Notes under the pieces: generated by a model
What the model was told of the DNA's origin: nothing
Seen by the model: the letters and a program-made list of their open reading frames with translations, nothing else
The model's database searches: none
In this document: positions 12,237-23,205 of the stretch, in pieces
How the letters are laid out: each line of letters begins with the position of its first letter
Position numbering within the stretch: position 1 is the first letter of the stretch
Made by a program: the position numbers and the translations under genes
NCBI GenBank assembly: GCA_002007465.1
Contig: LNAC01000859.1
Location: 322,551-386,550 of the forward strand
From: Ailurus styani
Lineage: Eukaryota > Chordata > Mammalia > Carnivora > Ailuridae
Reading direction: 5' to 3'
DNA length: 64,000 nucleotides

Positions 12237-14207
12237 AATTATAAAGGGAAAAGTTACAGCAAATACCACAGAAATACAAAGAATTATAAATGACTACTAT
12301 GAACAATTATACAACAAAAAAAATTCAAAAACCCAGGAGAAATTAATGAATTCCTAGACACACACACTCCTTCAAGATGAATCAGGGAAGAAAGAAATAG
12401 AAAATCCAACAGATTGGTTACTGGTAATGAAATTGAATCAGTAATCACAAAACTCGCAATGAACAGAAGTTCAGGACCAGACAGCTTCAGAGGTGAATTC
12501 TACCAAACACTTCAAGAAGAGTTAATACCTGTCCTTCTCAAACTCCAAAAAATTAAAGAGGAAGGAATGCTTGCAAGCTCATTCTAGAAGGCCGGCATTA
12601 CCCTGATATACAAACCAGACAGACACTACAGAAAAGAAAATTATAGGCCAATATTCCTAATGAGGAAAGTTACAAAAATCTTCAATAAACTACTAGCACA
12701 CCAAATCCAACAATAGATATACCACGATCAAGTGGGATTTATCCCGGGATGCCAAGATGATTCAAATCTGCAAATCAATGAACGTGATACACTATATTAA
12801 CAAAATGAAAGATAAAAATCATATGATTATCTCAAAGATGCAGAAAAAGCATTTGTCAAAATTTAACATCCATTTATGATAAAAATTCTCAACAAAGTAG
12901 GTAAGGAGGGAATATGCCTCAACATAATAAAGCCCATATTTGACAAACACACGACTAATAACCTCCAATGGTGAAAAGCTAAAAGCTTTTCCTCTAAGGT
13001 CAGGAACAAGTAAAGAATGTTCTCTCTCACCACTTTTATTCAACGTAGGACTGGAAGTCGTAGCCACACCAATTAGGTGAAAAAAATAAATAAAAGTCAT
13101 CCAAATGAGAAAAAAAGAAGTAAAACTGTCAACATTTGCAGATGACACAGTACTATACGCTGGAAACCCTAAAGCTTCCACCCCAAAACTATTATAACTA
13201 ATAAATGAATTCAGAACAGTGCAGGATAAAAAATCCACATACAGAAATCTGTTGTGTTTCTGTACACTAATAACTATCAGAAAGAGATTAAGATAAAAAT
13301 CCCATTTACAATTGCATCAAAAAGAAGAAAATGCCTACAAATAAATTTAACCAAGACGGTGAAAGATCTGTATTCTGAAAATTACAAGACATTGGTAAAA
13401 TGAATTGAAGATGACACGACAAATGAAAGGATATTCCATGCCCATGGATTGAAAGAATATTACTAAAATGTCCATACTACCCAAAGCAATCTACATATTC
13501 AAAACAATCCTCATCAGAACACCAATGGCCTTTTTCAAAGAACTAAAACAAATAATCCTTAAAATTTGTGCAGAACCAGGAAAAGACTGAAGAACGAAAG
13601 CAATCTTGAGAAAAAGAGAACAAGCAGAAGGTATCACTTTCCAGGATTTCAAACTCTACTGCAAAACTACAGTCATCCAAACAGATGACACTGGCACAAA
13701 AACAAGACACATAGATCATTAGAACAAGATAGAAAGCCCAGAAATATACCCATGCTTATATGGTCAATTAAGCTACAGCAAAGGAGATAAGAATATACAA
13801 AGGGGAAAAGACAATCTCTTCAATAAATGGTGTTGGGAAAACTGGACAGCCGCATGCAAAAGAATGAAAGTGGACCACTTTCTTACACCACACACAGAAA
13901 TAAATTCAAAATGGATTAAAGACTTAAATATACGACCTGAAACCAGAAAACTCCTGGGAGAAAACAAAGTCAGTAAGCTCTTTGACATTTACTTTTTGCA
14001 GTGGAAAAATAAACAAATGGGACTATATCAAACTAAAAAGCCTTTCAACAGCAAAGGAAACCAACAACAAAACAAAAAAGCAATCTAGTGAATGGGAAAA
14101 GATATTTGCAAATGACATATCTGATAAGGAGTTGACATCTAAAATACACAGAGTTTATGAAACTCAATATTAAAAAAAACAAAATCCAATTAAAAATCAT
14201 CAGGGAG

Positions 14208-14354
14208 GGGTGCCTGGGTGGTTGGTTAAGCATCTGCCTTCGGCTAAGATCGTGATCAGAGGGTCCTGGGATTGAGCCCCGCGTTCGGGATCCCTGGTCA
14301 GCGAGGAGTCTGTTTCTCTCTCTCTCTCTCCCCCTCTGCCCTTCCCCCCACTTG

Positions 14355-14410
<56 letters not shown>

Positions 14411-14448
14411 AATAAATAAAATCCTTTTTAAAAATCCTTAAAAAAAAC
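14208..14448 (+). mobile_element. Can-SINE with expanded TC tract, plus
   Basis: The head has a short deletion (CCTGGGTGGTTGGTTAAG), and the CT-rich segment is expanded into a (TC)n run at 14368-14402. The tail is CAAATAAATAAAATCC. A possible 7-bp target duplication CATCAGG lies on both sides. Confidence 0.85.
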
Positions 14449-16616
14449 ATCAGGACACTATAAATCAAAACTACACCTGTTGGAATGGTTAGTATCAAAA
14501 AGACAAGAAATAACAAGTGTAGACAAGGATGTGGAGAAATGGGAACCCTCACGTGCTGTTGGTAGAAATGTCAATTGGTGCAGCCACTATGGAAAAGAGT
14601 TTGGAGATGCCTCAAAAAAAAAAAAAAAGAAATAGAAATACCATAGAATCTAGCAATTCCATTTTATCAAAAAACAAACAAACCCCAAACACTAATTCGA
14701 AAAGGTATATGCACCCCTATGTTCATTGCAGCATTAACATTATTTACAATAGCCGAGGTATGAAAGCAACTTGACTGCCCATGGATAGATAAATGGGTAA
14801 AGAAGATGTGAGATAGATAGGTAGACAGATCTGTAACATAACTCCTACATAAAAAGAATATATCTTGCCTTTTGCATCTACATGGATGCACCTAGAAGAT
14901 ATTATGCTAAGTGAAGTACACCAGACAGAAAAAGACAAATACTATACAACTTCGCTTATGTGTGGAACCCAAGAAACAACTGAAGGAACAAAACAGAAAT
15001 AGATTCAAATACAGAAAACAAACCGATGGTAGGCAGAGGAGAGGGAGATGGGGAGAGGGAGATGGGGAGATGGACAGAAGAGACAAGGGGATTAAGAGGT
15101 ACAATTTTCCAATTATAAAATAAATAATACATGGGAATATAACCTACAGCATAGGAGATATAGTCAATAACATTGTAACAACTTTGTATTTTGACAGATG
15201 GTAACTAGACATTGTGGTTATCATATTACAATTACGTAAATATCAGATCTTTTTATTGTGTACCTGAAACTTATACAATATTGTCTGTCAATTATAATTC
15301 AATTTTTTAAAAAGAGAATCCTTAAAGAATAGATAGGGATTACTAATTCAATACTATTTTTGTAAAGTAGCATTTGCTGTACACCAAATAATGGTCATAA
15401 ATGGCAGAATGACTCTTATGAAATGTAGATGGGGAGCAGGGAAAAAAAAGGCATATATTCCCTATTATTGTAAAGAAGAGCTTCTAAGTTATTCAGAGTG
15501 TCCATTGGATGATTCATGGGCAAGCTATTATTTTAGTGCTTTCAATTTCTAAACAAAGGAAAGAAATACAGGTAATCTTTTTAAGTGGAGAAAATGTACC
15601 ATTTGTCATGTTTCTGCTTTCTCCTCTAAATTCACAATGTAATGTTACATGTTACACTCAATAAAAAATAGAAAGGCAAATCAGAAAATGTTCCTTTTTC
15701 GTAAAACTTTACTGTATTAGCTTATGGAAATTCTGCTTATAAAATTGTATTGAATTTACCTTTTTCTTCTATTCCTCTTCCAGTGTATAGTGCTAATAAC
15801 TTTCTCCAAGTCTTTCAAATTATTACACAGTTTCAAATCATTTTAATTTCTGTTCGCCACCCTGAAGTTATAATGAATGATCTGTGAACTGTCATTTATT
15901 CTGAGAACCAAATATTTCATATGGTTCACTGTTTTAATGCTTAGCTGGATTCAGTCTCATACTAGGATATATTTCAGTATAATTATTAAAAATGACAATA
16001 CAAAAGGGGGGGAAAATGTGTCAGCAGGGAAGAGCCAGGATGAAGAAATGGAGAGAAGAAATAGTCATTTTGAGTTATGTTCAGTTTGAGGTGCTTTGGG
16101 ATATCTTGGTATAAATATCCAGTAGAAATTGTAAAATACAGATGTGAACCTCACAAGATATGCATCAAGTCTCCATATCATAGACGCAACTGAAGCCATG
16201 GTCATAACTGTAATTACTCAGTGAGAAAAGGAATTCAAAACATATCTCAGTGAAATTATTTAATTTCAAAGATAAAGAAGCGAACAACCCATGAAATTTG
16301 GAAAAACAGGTTTGCCTCCGAATTTTACAGAGCAAACACAGTATCAACAATGTTCTGGTAGAAAGAGGGAATTAAAGAAATTACACCCAGTTAAGTTGTT
16401 CTTTAGTTATAAAAGCTAAGGACAAATATTTTTAACTGTATACAAACCTCAAGGAATGGAACACATAATCCTTTCTTTAGAAAAAAAATTGTATTTTTTT
16501 AACCAAGGGATATTGTAGCCAAGGGATGAATCAAATCAAAGAATTCAGAAAACAAACAAACAAACAAAAAACAGGCAGAAGAATGGATAAACATTTAAAT
16601 ACACCCAAAGAAAAAT

Positions 16617-17351
16617 ATTTTAACTCTTTGTGGCAGTGTGATCTCGAACCAAATTATATACCATCATGAAACCTTGACAATAAAGCAATTATAGTATATA
16701 AGATGATATAATGAACACAATAAAATAAATAATTATAATACACATAAACAGTGAGTGACAAAACAGTGAGAAGAAGTGAAATAGGCTTATTCCTCCTTTA
16801 CCCCTGGAGAAAGTCGATGATAAGAATGAAACTGAAATCTGTAGTTGAACAACAACAAAAAAATGAATGTAATTCAATCTCTTCATGTTTTTCTTGATCT
16901 TTTCTATTAACTTCAGGAATAAATACTTCTGAGAAGTATTTATCTATTAGCAATTTTTTGAATTGCATTTTTTTGTTTCTTTTGTTTCATTTGGATGATA
17001 TGATGTTTTATGTTTCTTAAATTAGCATATGATTATCATCACAGTTTTGGAAAATTATTTCTGCCTGTCCATATCAATCATTATATCAATCAATCACTAT
17101 ACTTAATCTACTTTTGGTATGTATGTTTAGACAGACATCTATAATGATGCTCATAATTAGCTAATGATGGTTAAATCTGGATGGGGAATTTAATATAACT
17201 TAAAATTTCTTCCCTTTTCACTTAGATTTTTTTAAATAATGAAAATGTATCATTTTTAAAAATAGTCATTTTTATTTTCTAAAAAAATAAATGTCCGAAT
17301 AACATACACATTCATAAAGATACATTTTAACTCTTTGTGGCAGTGTGATCT
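16617..17351. repeat. Exact 28-bp direct repeat, copies 707 bp apart
   Basis: The copies are 16617-16644 and 17324-17351, sharing the core TAACTCTTTGTGGCAGTG. Sequence outside diverges at once on the left and after a few bases on the right. Confidence 0.85.
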
Positions 17352-17429
17352 TGAGTTTATAACATATACCTAATTATAATCACATCATGGTGTCCTTGCT
17401 TTCTTAATAATACTTAGAACAGCTTCTAT

Positions 17430-17660
17430 TGTTTTTTAGCATTTACTACATGCCAGACAGATACTACATACACTACATGCTAATCAATTATTATTCTTAT
17501 CCAAAACGAGTTAGGCAAGTATTATTCATGGCATTTACAAAGAGGGAACTGTGTCTTTAGTCAAGAAATTTCCCCTTAGAGTTATCATAAATGTCAAATC
17601 CAGGGTTTAAATCTTGCTCTAGAATCTATACCCTGCCCACTATATATTGTTTCCTGCCAT
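17430..17660. repeat. Probable MIR remnant
   Basis: Contains text resembling MIR (TTACTACATGCCAGACA, AAACGAGTTAGGCAAGTA, TCCAGGGTTTAAATCTTGC). It is strongly diverged, so the assignment is tentative. Confidence 0.45.
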
Positions 17661-19519
17661 CTATCCTGTACATGAAGTTTATTTTATCCTGTTATACCAG
17701 GATTATCAAAACGAATGTAACCTAAAACATAGTAGATTCACTTTAATCTTTCCCAGTTAGATATAAGAAGTCTTAGCAAATACAACAGCTACTAGTGAAA
17801 GATCTTTATAGTCTTGACATGGAATTGAAACTCTCAGAAGTTCTACTGCTACAACACTGTATCTGCTTCTTCATCTTTCCTATGTCCTATGTATAAAGTT
17901 TAGAGTGTAAAATCTTGAGAAGCAGGATCTCAGCTGGTTTAGGAGGTATATTGGGGTAATATAAATGAGTGCTGAATCTTGCTCTGCCTGCTCCCCACTC
18001 TACTCATTAATAAGACAAGGAAGAACCAATGGAAAAGTCAAAAACTGGTATTTTAGGAAATATGTGTGGGCTAGTCTTCATATATTAACAGGGTCTGATT
18101 TTCTCCATAGATTCAGGGGAGTTATCTCTACAAGCCCCTTGCCCCTAAATACTCATGCCCTAGCGGCCTCTTGTAAGGGCATACCCACTATTCTTGACAG
18201 CCATAATTGGCACCGTACTAGGGTTTTGCCATAGATGAGTTATTCCTCCCAACGACTCTCAAGGAACTACTAAAGTCCACTTATAAGCCACGTTGCTGAC
18301 ACTCGTACTTGGGATCTATTTGACCTCAAAGACCTATATTACAGAGCTCTCCAAAATACCTAAATGAAGAGAAAAAAATGCATTGATTATCTACAGCAAT
18401 GCCCGTCTTGAAAGTATAGGAGATAAGCAAAACTTTGTTTACGTCTTAATTACTATTATCATGATTTGCCTGTGTCAGAGATATAAAGTATCCTAATGTG
18501 TCGCCAGCATGTTTCTCAGTTTTGCTTTTCTGGAATTTCTGAAGCAAATTTCAGATCAAGGCCTAATATACATGGTTTGTGCTTCAGGCATAAGTTTGGC
18601 CTAGTAGAAATGTACACAGACACTGTATGAGGCATTATTTCCTTCACTCTTGATATAGCATAGAGAATTTGTAACCAAAACCATAGTCGGAGAACTAAAA
18701 AAACAGTAACTGTTTATAAACCAGTCCATGAATATTCATTCTAATCACTATATAGTAATCAATTAGTATACACAGTAAGAACAATATGAAATCTGAGGCT
18801 ACAGATTGCAGAACTGAATAAATCATCCTTTTTAAATGACATAACTAAAGATAATATGTTTTCCTTTCTGGATGAAAATTCGTCTTCTATTCCCTGGTGG
18901 AATACATATAAAGAAGAAATACACAAAAGGCAAAAAATTGGACCTAAATGTCCATTCCTACGTATACAGGTCAAGAAAAGCATTACTCACATAATTGGAT
19001 ATTCATTGCCTTGTTTGCTTACGACTGAAAAACAAAAACGTGAGTTTGCCAAATTTCCTAATGTTTTGTACAGTGCAGTGGGCCTTTTAAAAATGTACAC
19101 TAATGCATCCATCTAATACTACTACAAAGGTTTAATGATTTTTCTGGTTATTTCCTAAGTTTACTTTTCATAATACCAATTGGTATATATAATGTGTTTT
19201 GGTAGTTTGAATTACAAGTGTGATGTGTCAACTAATCGTGGCCAAAAGCAAAATGCCAATCAGGATGAAGAGCTTCTAAAAACAAACTACACTGAAACTA
19301 TCCAAAATGTAAAATAGAGTCACCATAGTGATGCTAATTTAAAAGGATCACTGATGAAACATTTCTTATAATCAATGTCAGACATCTGCCATATCTTTTT
19401 CAAACTGTTTTAAGTTATTCATTACCTCAGCCTTTTAAGTTTTGACATCTCTAATGAGAGAACATAAAAACAATGGTGGCAGTGTGAACAAAACTTAGAT
19501 GCAGTGCTCACCAAGCTGC

Positions 19520-19568
19520 ACGTGTGTGTGCATACACGTGCGTGCGTGTGCGTGCAGGCACACACGCA
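19520..19568. repeat. Alternating purine-pyrimidine tract with inverted repeats
   Basis: TG/CG/CA alternation with several CG steps. TGCGTGTG is followed after a short loop by CACACGCA. Such tracts can form Z-DNA or a hairpin. Confidence 0.75.
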
Positions 19569-19569
19569 G

Positions 19570-21900
19570 ATCCTCCTCTAGACCTAAAATGGCTGAGTTG
19601 CAGGATGTTGTTGCTTGGTGACCAAACAGTATCTCCTCAGCCACAGAGTAATTTAAACAGTGATAGATATGTCCCCTCAGCTTTAGGCATGGCCAGGACA
19701 AATATTAAAGGGCATATTTATCTTTTTTAGTATTCTGCATTTTCATTTTAAGTCAGTGGTCACTTGCTTGATTTTATCACCAATTAAATTTAGATTTTAG
19801 GGGAAAGAGTATTTGCAAAGCTACAGCTATCCTTTTAAGAAAATAAGAGGTAGAACCAAGCTTCTTTCAAACTGAAAGACAGTCCTGGTTCCATTAAGTC
19901 CATGTGGTGTGTCCACTCTGTTCTGCTACGACCTCCCAGTTGCTATCAGTCTCCCTTTCTTTCATTAAACACCAGCAGTTAATTAGCCCCAGCCTGTCCT
20001 CTTCCCTTCTCTCTGTCCCTTTTCAAGGTAGTAATGATGTCTAATTACCAGCAGCAGTGGGTTACTGCAACACCAGGCGCAAATCTCTCTCCCTGAGAGC
20101 AGAGCCAGCCGCAAACCCTCAAACCTCAGAGAGCTAGAATGGTTCTCAGTCTATCTGAAAATACCAAACACAGTACTTTATTTCAGCCAAGATATGCCTG
20201 GGACTTAAATATGTTTGGGGTTTTTTTTGGCTTCCTGGCTATTGTACTCCCGCTATTACAAAGAGAAACTTATTTATAAAGAAGAAATAATTTGTGATGC
20301 GGAGAAACACAGGATAAAAGGGGAACCTTTTATTTATTTTTTAACTTGTTGAAATGATGATTGGCTGTCTTTCAGGGAAGGCGGAGCCTATAATTCTATG
20401 TAAGGAACAGCATAAAATTTTCATAAAGAGCAATAGAAGAGTTCATGAATTAAAAACCTCTTCAACATTTCCAAACAGGCTTGAATGAAGAGCAGAGCTC
20501 TAAAATACTATATGGAAACCACTGTCTAAGAATATCACCCGATGAATTACATTTTCTCCCATAAATATATGGAATCTTTATTGAAAAGGGAAACGTGTTT
20601 CTTTATTATTAATGCTGGAGTTGTTATTCTACATTAGATGTCTTAGCAATCATTCTTTAACAACTCCACATAAATTTTTGAATGAAAATATGAGTATCTG
20701 AACATGTGAATTCTGGTTTGAATTACTAGGCATTCATATTTCTCTTAGTGTCTCTATGGCTGTTAGACAATTTATATTAAGAATTTTTAATTAATGTTTT
20801 AAAAGGGCACATCTATTTATACACATAGTGGAGGTAATCAAACCCCTGCAAGTATAAATTGGATGAATACACAAGTGAAGCTATCTGACAGATAAACAGA
20901 GGAACCTGATTTTCATATAAAAGGAATGAAAAACAAACTTCCCAGCTAGCAACTGTTTTGAAAAACATACAAAATATTATTTAATACTATTTAGGTAAAT
21001 ATACCTTAAATGATTATTTTTTTTATTCAGTTAGTCCACAGGTGCCCAAAGGAAGATACATCCTTATGTTCAGAATTCTAATCTACTTTGTCTAACAATA
21101 AGTCATTTTTAAAAATCAGGTTAAGTTACTTCCCCTACCAATGACTCAAAGCACTTCATTCTCCACAACAGACTTCTGGCTCATCCAGATGTAAATAAAC
21201 CTCAGTTCTAATCCAAAAGCATCTAGGCATCTAGTCCTCCTTATTTAGTAAAGCCAGGCAGTAATCTCACCATTGTCTTTAGCAATGCCATATTAAAAGA
21301 GAAGGCTGTGTTTATAGGTCTACCTCCTAGAAAATTCCAACAATAGTACTTAAAAAAAAAAAAAGCAGAACTTTTATGTGTGTTTCTATTTCACCTTTAT
21401 TTCCTTTTCCCATTTTCCAGATAAATTCCAAAAATATATATACTTCCTTCAAACAACTACCCCTAATTAATCCAGGGAAACCATTAACTATCTTCCAAAC
21501 CTGAAAGAGTCCTCCAAATAGTCCTCTGAAAAACCTCCCATGCACATATTTCCAATTTAATATACCTCCGTTTGAGAGAGAAGAATAGCTCGCAAGACAT
21601 CTCCATTTCTAGCATCCTCCAGGAATACTGCACGGGCAAACAGTTGCCAGTAAGGGGTTGGGGTGGGGGGAGGTTAGGAAAAGGAGCAAATGCTCAGGAA
21701 ACCCCAAAGCCAGGCAAAAATGCGAAGGATGCCAAATGCCCTCCCCCACCCCTACTCCAGGCGAGTACCCACCGTAGCATGACGAAGAAAGAGGTCTTAT
21801 GGATCTGATCTGCAATCCTACTTGTAGCCCACAGTTCCCATCTTCTTAAAAAGGCAATTGATGCTTCTGCCCTGAGAGGCCGAGATGCACCGGGTTCTCA
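19570..21900. other. Repeat-free NOL4 intron 1 DNA, candidate regulatory block
   Basis: No transposon recognised. Homeodomain-like TAATTA/TTAATTAG cores occur at about 19978-19986 and 20041-20049. ATTGG and GGCGGAGCC lie near 20360-20390. This is 1-3 kb downstream of the NOL4 exon. A regulatory role is inference only. Confidence 0.35.
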
Positions 21901-22719
21901 GTGCCCAGTACCTTGCCGCGCCTGGGCTTGGAGCTTTGTGGCCATGAGACTCGAGCTATCCCAGAACGAGGAACAAATATATACACCATTTGATTGCGCC
22001 CAAACCCATGTCTCTTTGTTGTTCATCATGTAGCTGCGGCTTTATTTGTGAAAGGGGGAAGTGAGGAAGGGAATGGGGGGCGGGGAGGAGGAATCTCCAG
22101 GACCTTATCTACAATCTAAACAGTCGTGGCAAGATCTCTGGGAGTGATCAAGGCGACGGGATAGCCCGGTGTCTCCCAGGCGGCGGTCTAACAATAAAAC
22201 CTGATAGTGTCGGGGAGGCGGGGGGAACCCCACATCTCCGACTAGCGCCACAGTCGGGCTTTGTGCCAATTAGGAGACACTGTAGACGATCGATCAGAAT
22301 CGTCTATTATCAGAGCGTGCGTCTGGGGTTCCAGCGTGGCCTTTATGCTTGGTGGCGAAAGCGGGACACGCGCCAGGCGCCCAGCGAAGGACATGGGACA
22401 ATGGCCCAACCCGAGGACGCGGGAGGCCGCCCGACGCGGGGATGGAGGCTCCAGGAGCGGGTTCAGGAGCCCGGAGGCGAGGAGGGCGGCGAGCTCTGGA
22501 GGTGCGCTGCAGCTTTAAAATAAAGGACCACAAAGACGCCACCGTGGGGGAAACGCGCCTGGCTAATGCGAGCGGGGACGACTTGGGGAGGGGGTTGAGA
22601 AAGGTGGGGGGCACACGAGCCAACGGTGGCTCACGGCTCCCCCTTTCTCCCCCCTCTCTCTCTCCCCTCCCCGCCGGCTGCTCCCGCAGACAAATAACAG
22701 AGGAAGGCGAGTCACTCAC

Positions 22720-22983
22720 CGTGGTCTTGACCGGCACGTAAAGCACTTGCTTGGCGCAGCCGCCGCCCCCGCGGACCTCGTCCGGCTGGCCCAGCTGGAA
22801 GCCCTTCGATTTGACCCAGAATTTAAATTTGGCGTTGTCCGTGGAGCTCGACTCGGAGCCGTTGAGGAGCTGGACGATCCGCTCGTATTTTTTACGGGTC
22901 ACCGTCTTGGTCTTGCCTGAGTCCCCGTAAGTCCTGAGGCACCAGTCCTGGAACTGGCGGTACATGTCGCGCTCGCTCTCCAT
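22720..22983 (-). CDS. NOL4: NOL4 first coding exon (nucleolar protein 4, residues 1-88)
   Basis: Seen: the minus strand reads ATG at 22983-22981 and stays open for 88 codons, beginning MESERDMYRQFQDWCLRTYG and ending in LYVPVKTT. The next bases are GTGAGT (22719-22714), a consensus splice donor, so the exon ends in phase 0. The start context is AACATGG, with A at -3 and G at +4. An in-frame TGA lies 22 codons upstream (23049-23047), so this is the first in-frame ATG after a stop. The peptide is rich in Lys/Arg in the middle and has a Gly-rich run (RGGGGC) near residues 71-76. Known: I recognise it as the N-terminus of NOL4, a nucleolar/nuclear protein expressed mainly in brain and testis whose biochemical role is not settled. 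The paralogue NOL4L has a different N-terminus as I know it. The remaining exons lie beyond the left edge. Reading on past the donor gives low-complexity sequence that is intronic. Confidence 0.93.
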
Positions 22984-23035
22984 GTTCCCCGCTCCCGGCC
23001 GTCGGCCGGATGCTCCCAGCGCACTTCGCACCTGT

Positions 23036-23050
23036 TCACCCCGGGCTCAT
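23036..23050 (-). other. Four-codon upstream ORF in NOL4 leader
   Basis: On the minus strand ATG (23050) is followed by three sense codons and TGA (ending 23036), encoding M-S-P-G. The stop lies 52 nt before the NOL4 ATG. The start context (TTC before ATG, A after) is weak. It is the only upstream ATG between the NOL4 start and the N at 23150. Whether it is in the mRNA depends on the unmapped transcription start. Confidence 0.55.
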
Positions 23051-23115
23051 GAAAAAGGCAGCCCCGGCCACGATGTAGGGACGCGAGGTCCCGGCCGCCG
23101 CCGGAGCCTGCCTCG

Positions 23116-23149
23116 GGTTGGGGGGCGGGGGGGGGGGAAGGGGGAGGGG
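23116..23149 (+). promoter_or_regulatory. G-rich tract with G-quadruplex potential
   Basis: Several runs of three or more G with loops of one or two bases end at the N at 23150, 133-166 bp upstream of the NOL4 start codon. The G-rich strand is plus, so the NOL4 transcript strand here is C-rich. The pattern fits a G-quadruplex motif, and its exact length is uncertain because of the N. Confidence 0.6.
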
Positions 23150-23168
23150 NATGCCCTGTGCTACCAAG

Positions 23169-23205
23169 TCTCGGATTCATTCGTAATTGCAACGAATGTC
23201 TCGGA
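23169..23205. promoter_or_regulatory. Perfect 7-bp inverted repeat inside 7-bp direct repeats
   Basis: CATTCGT (23178-23184) and its complement ACGAATG (23192-23198) flank a 7-bp AT-rich spacer. TCTCGGA stands on both sides (23169-23175 and 23199-23205). It lies about 190 bp upstream of the NOL4 ATG. I know no factor with this exact site. Confidence 0.45.

Larger units (their letters stand above)
11955..15310 (+). mobile_element. 5'-truncated L1, ORF2 remnant and 3' end, plus
   Basis: Degenerate ORF2 runs from the region before reverse transcriptase through the RT core (TTTGCAGATGAC at 13135-13146 encodes the FADD motif) to the C-terminus (13860-14170). A 3' UTR follows, ending in GTACCTGAAACTTATACAAT text and A-rich sequence near 15310. 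Many stops and frameshifts are present, so it cannot be active. SINEs interrupt it at 12036-12236 and 14208-14448. Confidence 0.82.
15311..19500. other. Repeat-poor intronic DNA
   Basis: No Can-SINE or L1 recognised. A probable old MIR lies at 17430-17660, and an exact 28-bp direct repeat at 16617-16644 and 17324-17351. Short open frames (15877-16089, 17965-18234, 18856-19116) match nothing I recognise. Confidence 0.55.
1..22719 (-). other. NOL4: NOL4 intron 1, donor-proximal part
   Basis: This follows from the strand and donor of the exon at 22720-22983. Everything to its left is intron 1, which starts with GTGAGT at 22719 and has no matching acceptor-plus-exon that I could recognise before position 1. 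The intron is therefore at least 22.7 kb. It is filled mainly by L1, Can-SINE and LTR remnants on the left and by repeat-poor DNA near the exon. A small alternative first exon inside it cannot be excluded by eye. Confidence 0.8.
22984..23149 (-). promoter_or_regulatory. NOL4: NOL4 5' leader and probable core promoter, proximal part
   Basis: GC-rich sequence directly upstream of the NOL4 start codon. It holds an in-frame stop and one upstream ATG (23050) before a single N at 23150. I see no TATA box at a sensible distance, as expected for a CpG-island promoter with dispersed starts. The transcription start cannot be placed from sequence alone, so the leader may extend beyond 23150. Confidence 0.6.

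Noticed and set aside
16617..17351. CRISPR-like direct repeat
   Set aside because: Only two copies 707 bp apart in a mammalian intron; no array.
22294..22719. Extension of the NOL4 open frame past residue 88
   Set aside because: The frame runs through a consensus GTGAGT donor into GC-rich low-complexity sequence; this is intron read-through.
22261..22741. Plus-strand frames over the NOL4 exon region
   Set aside because: Antisense shadows of a CpG island with no recognisable protein.
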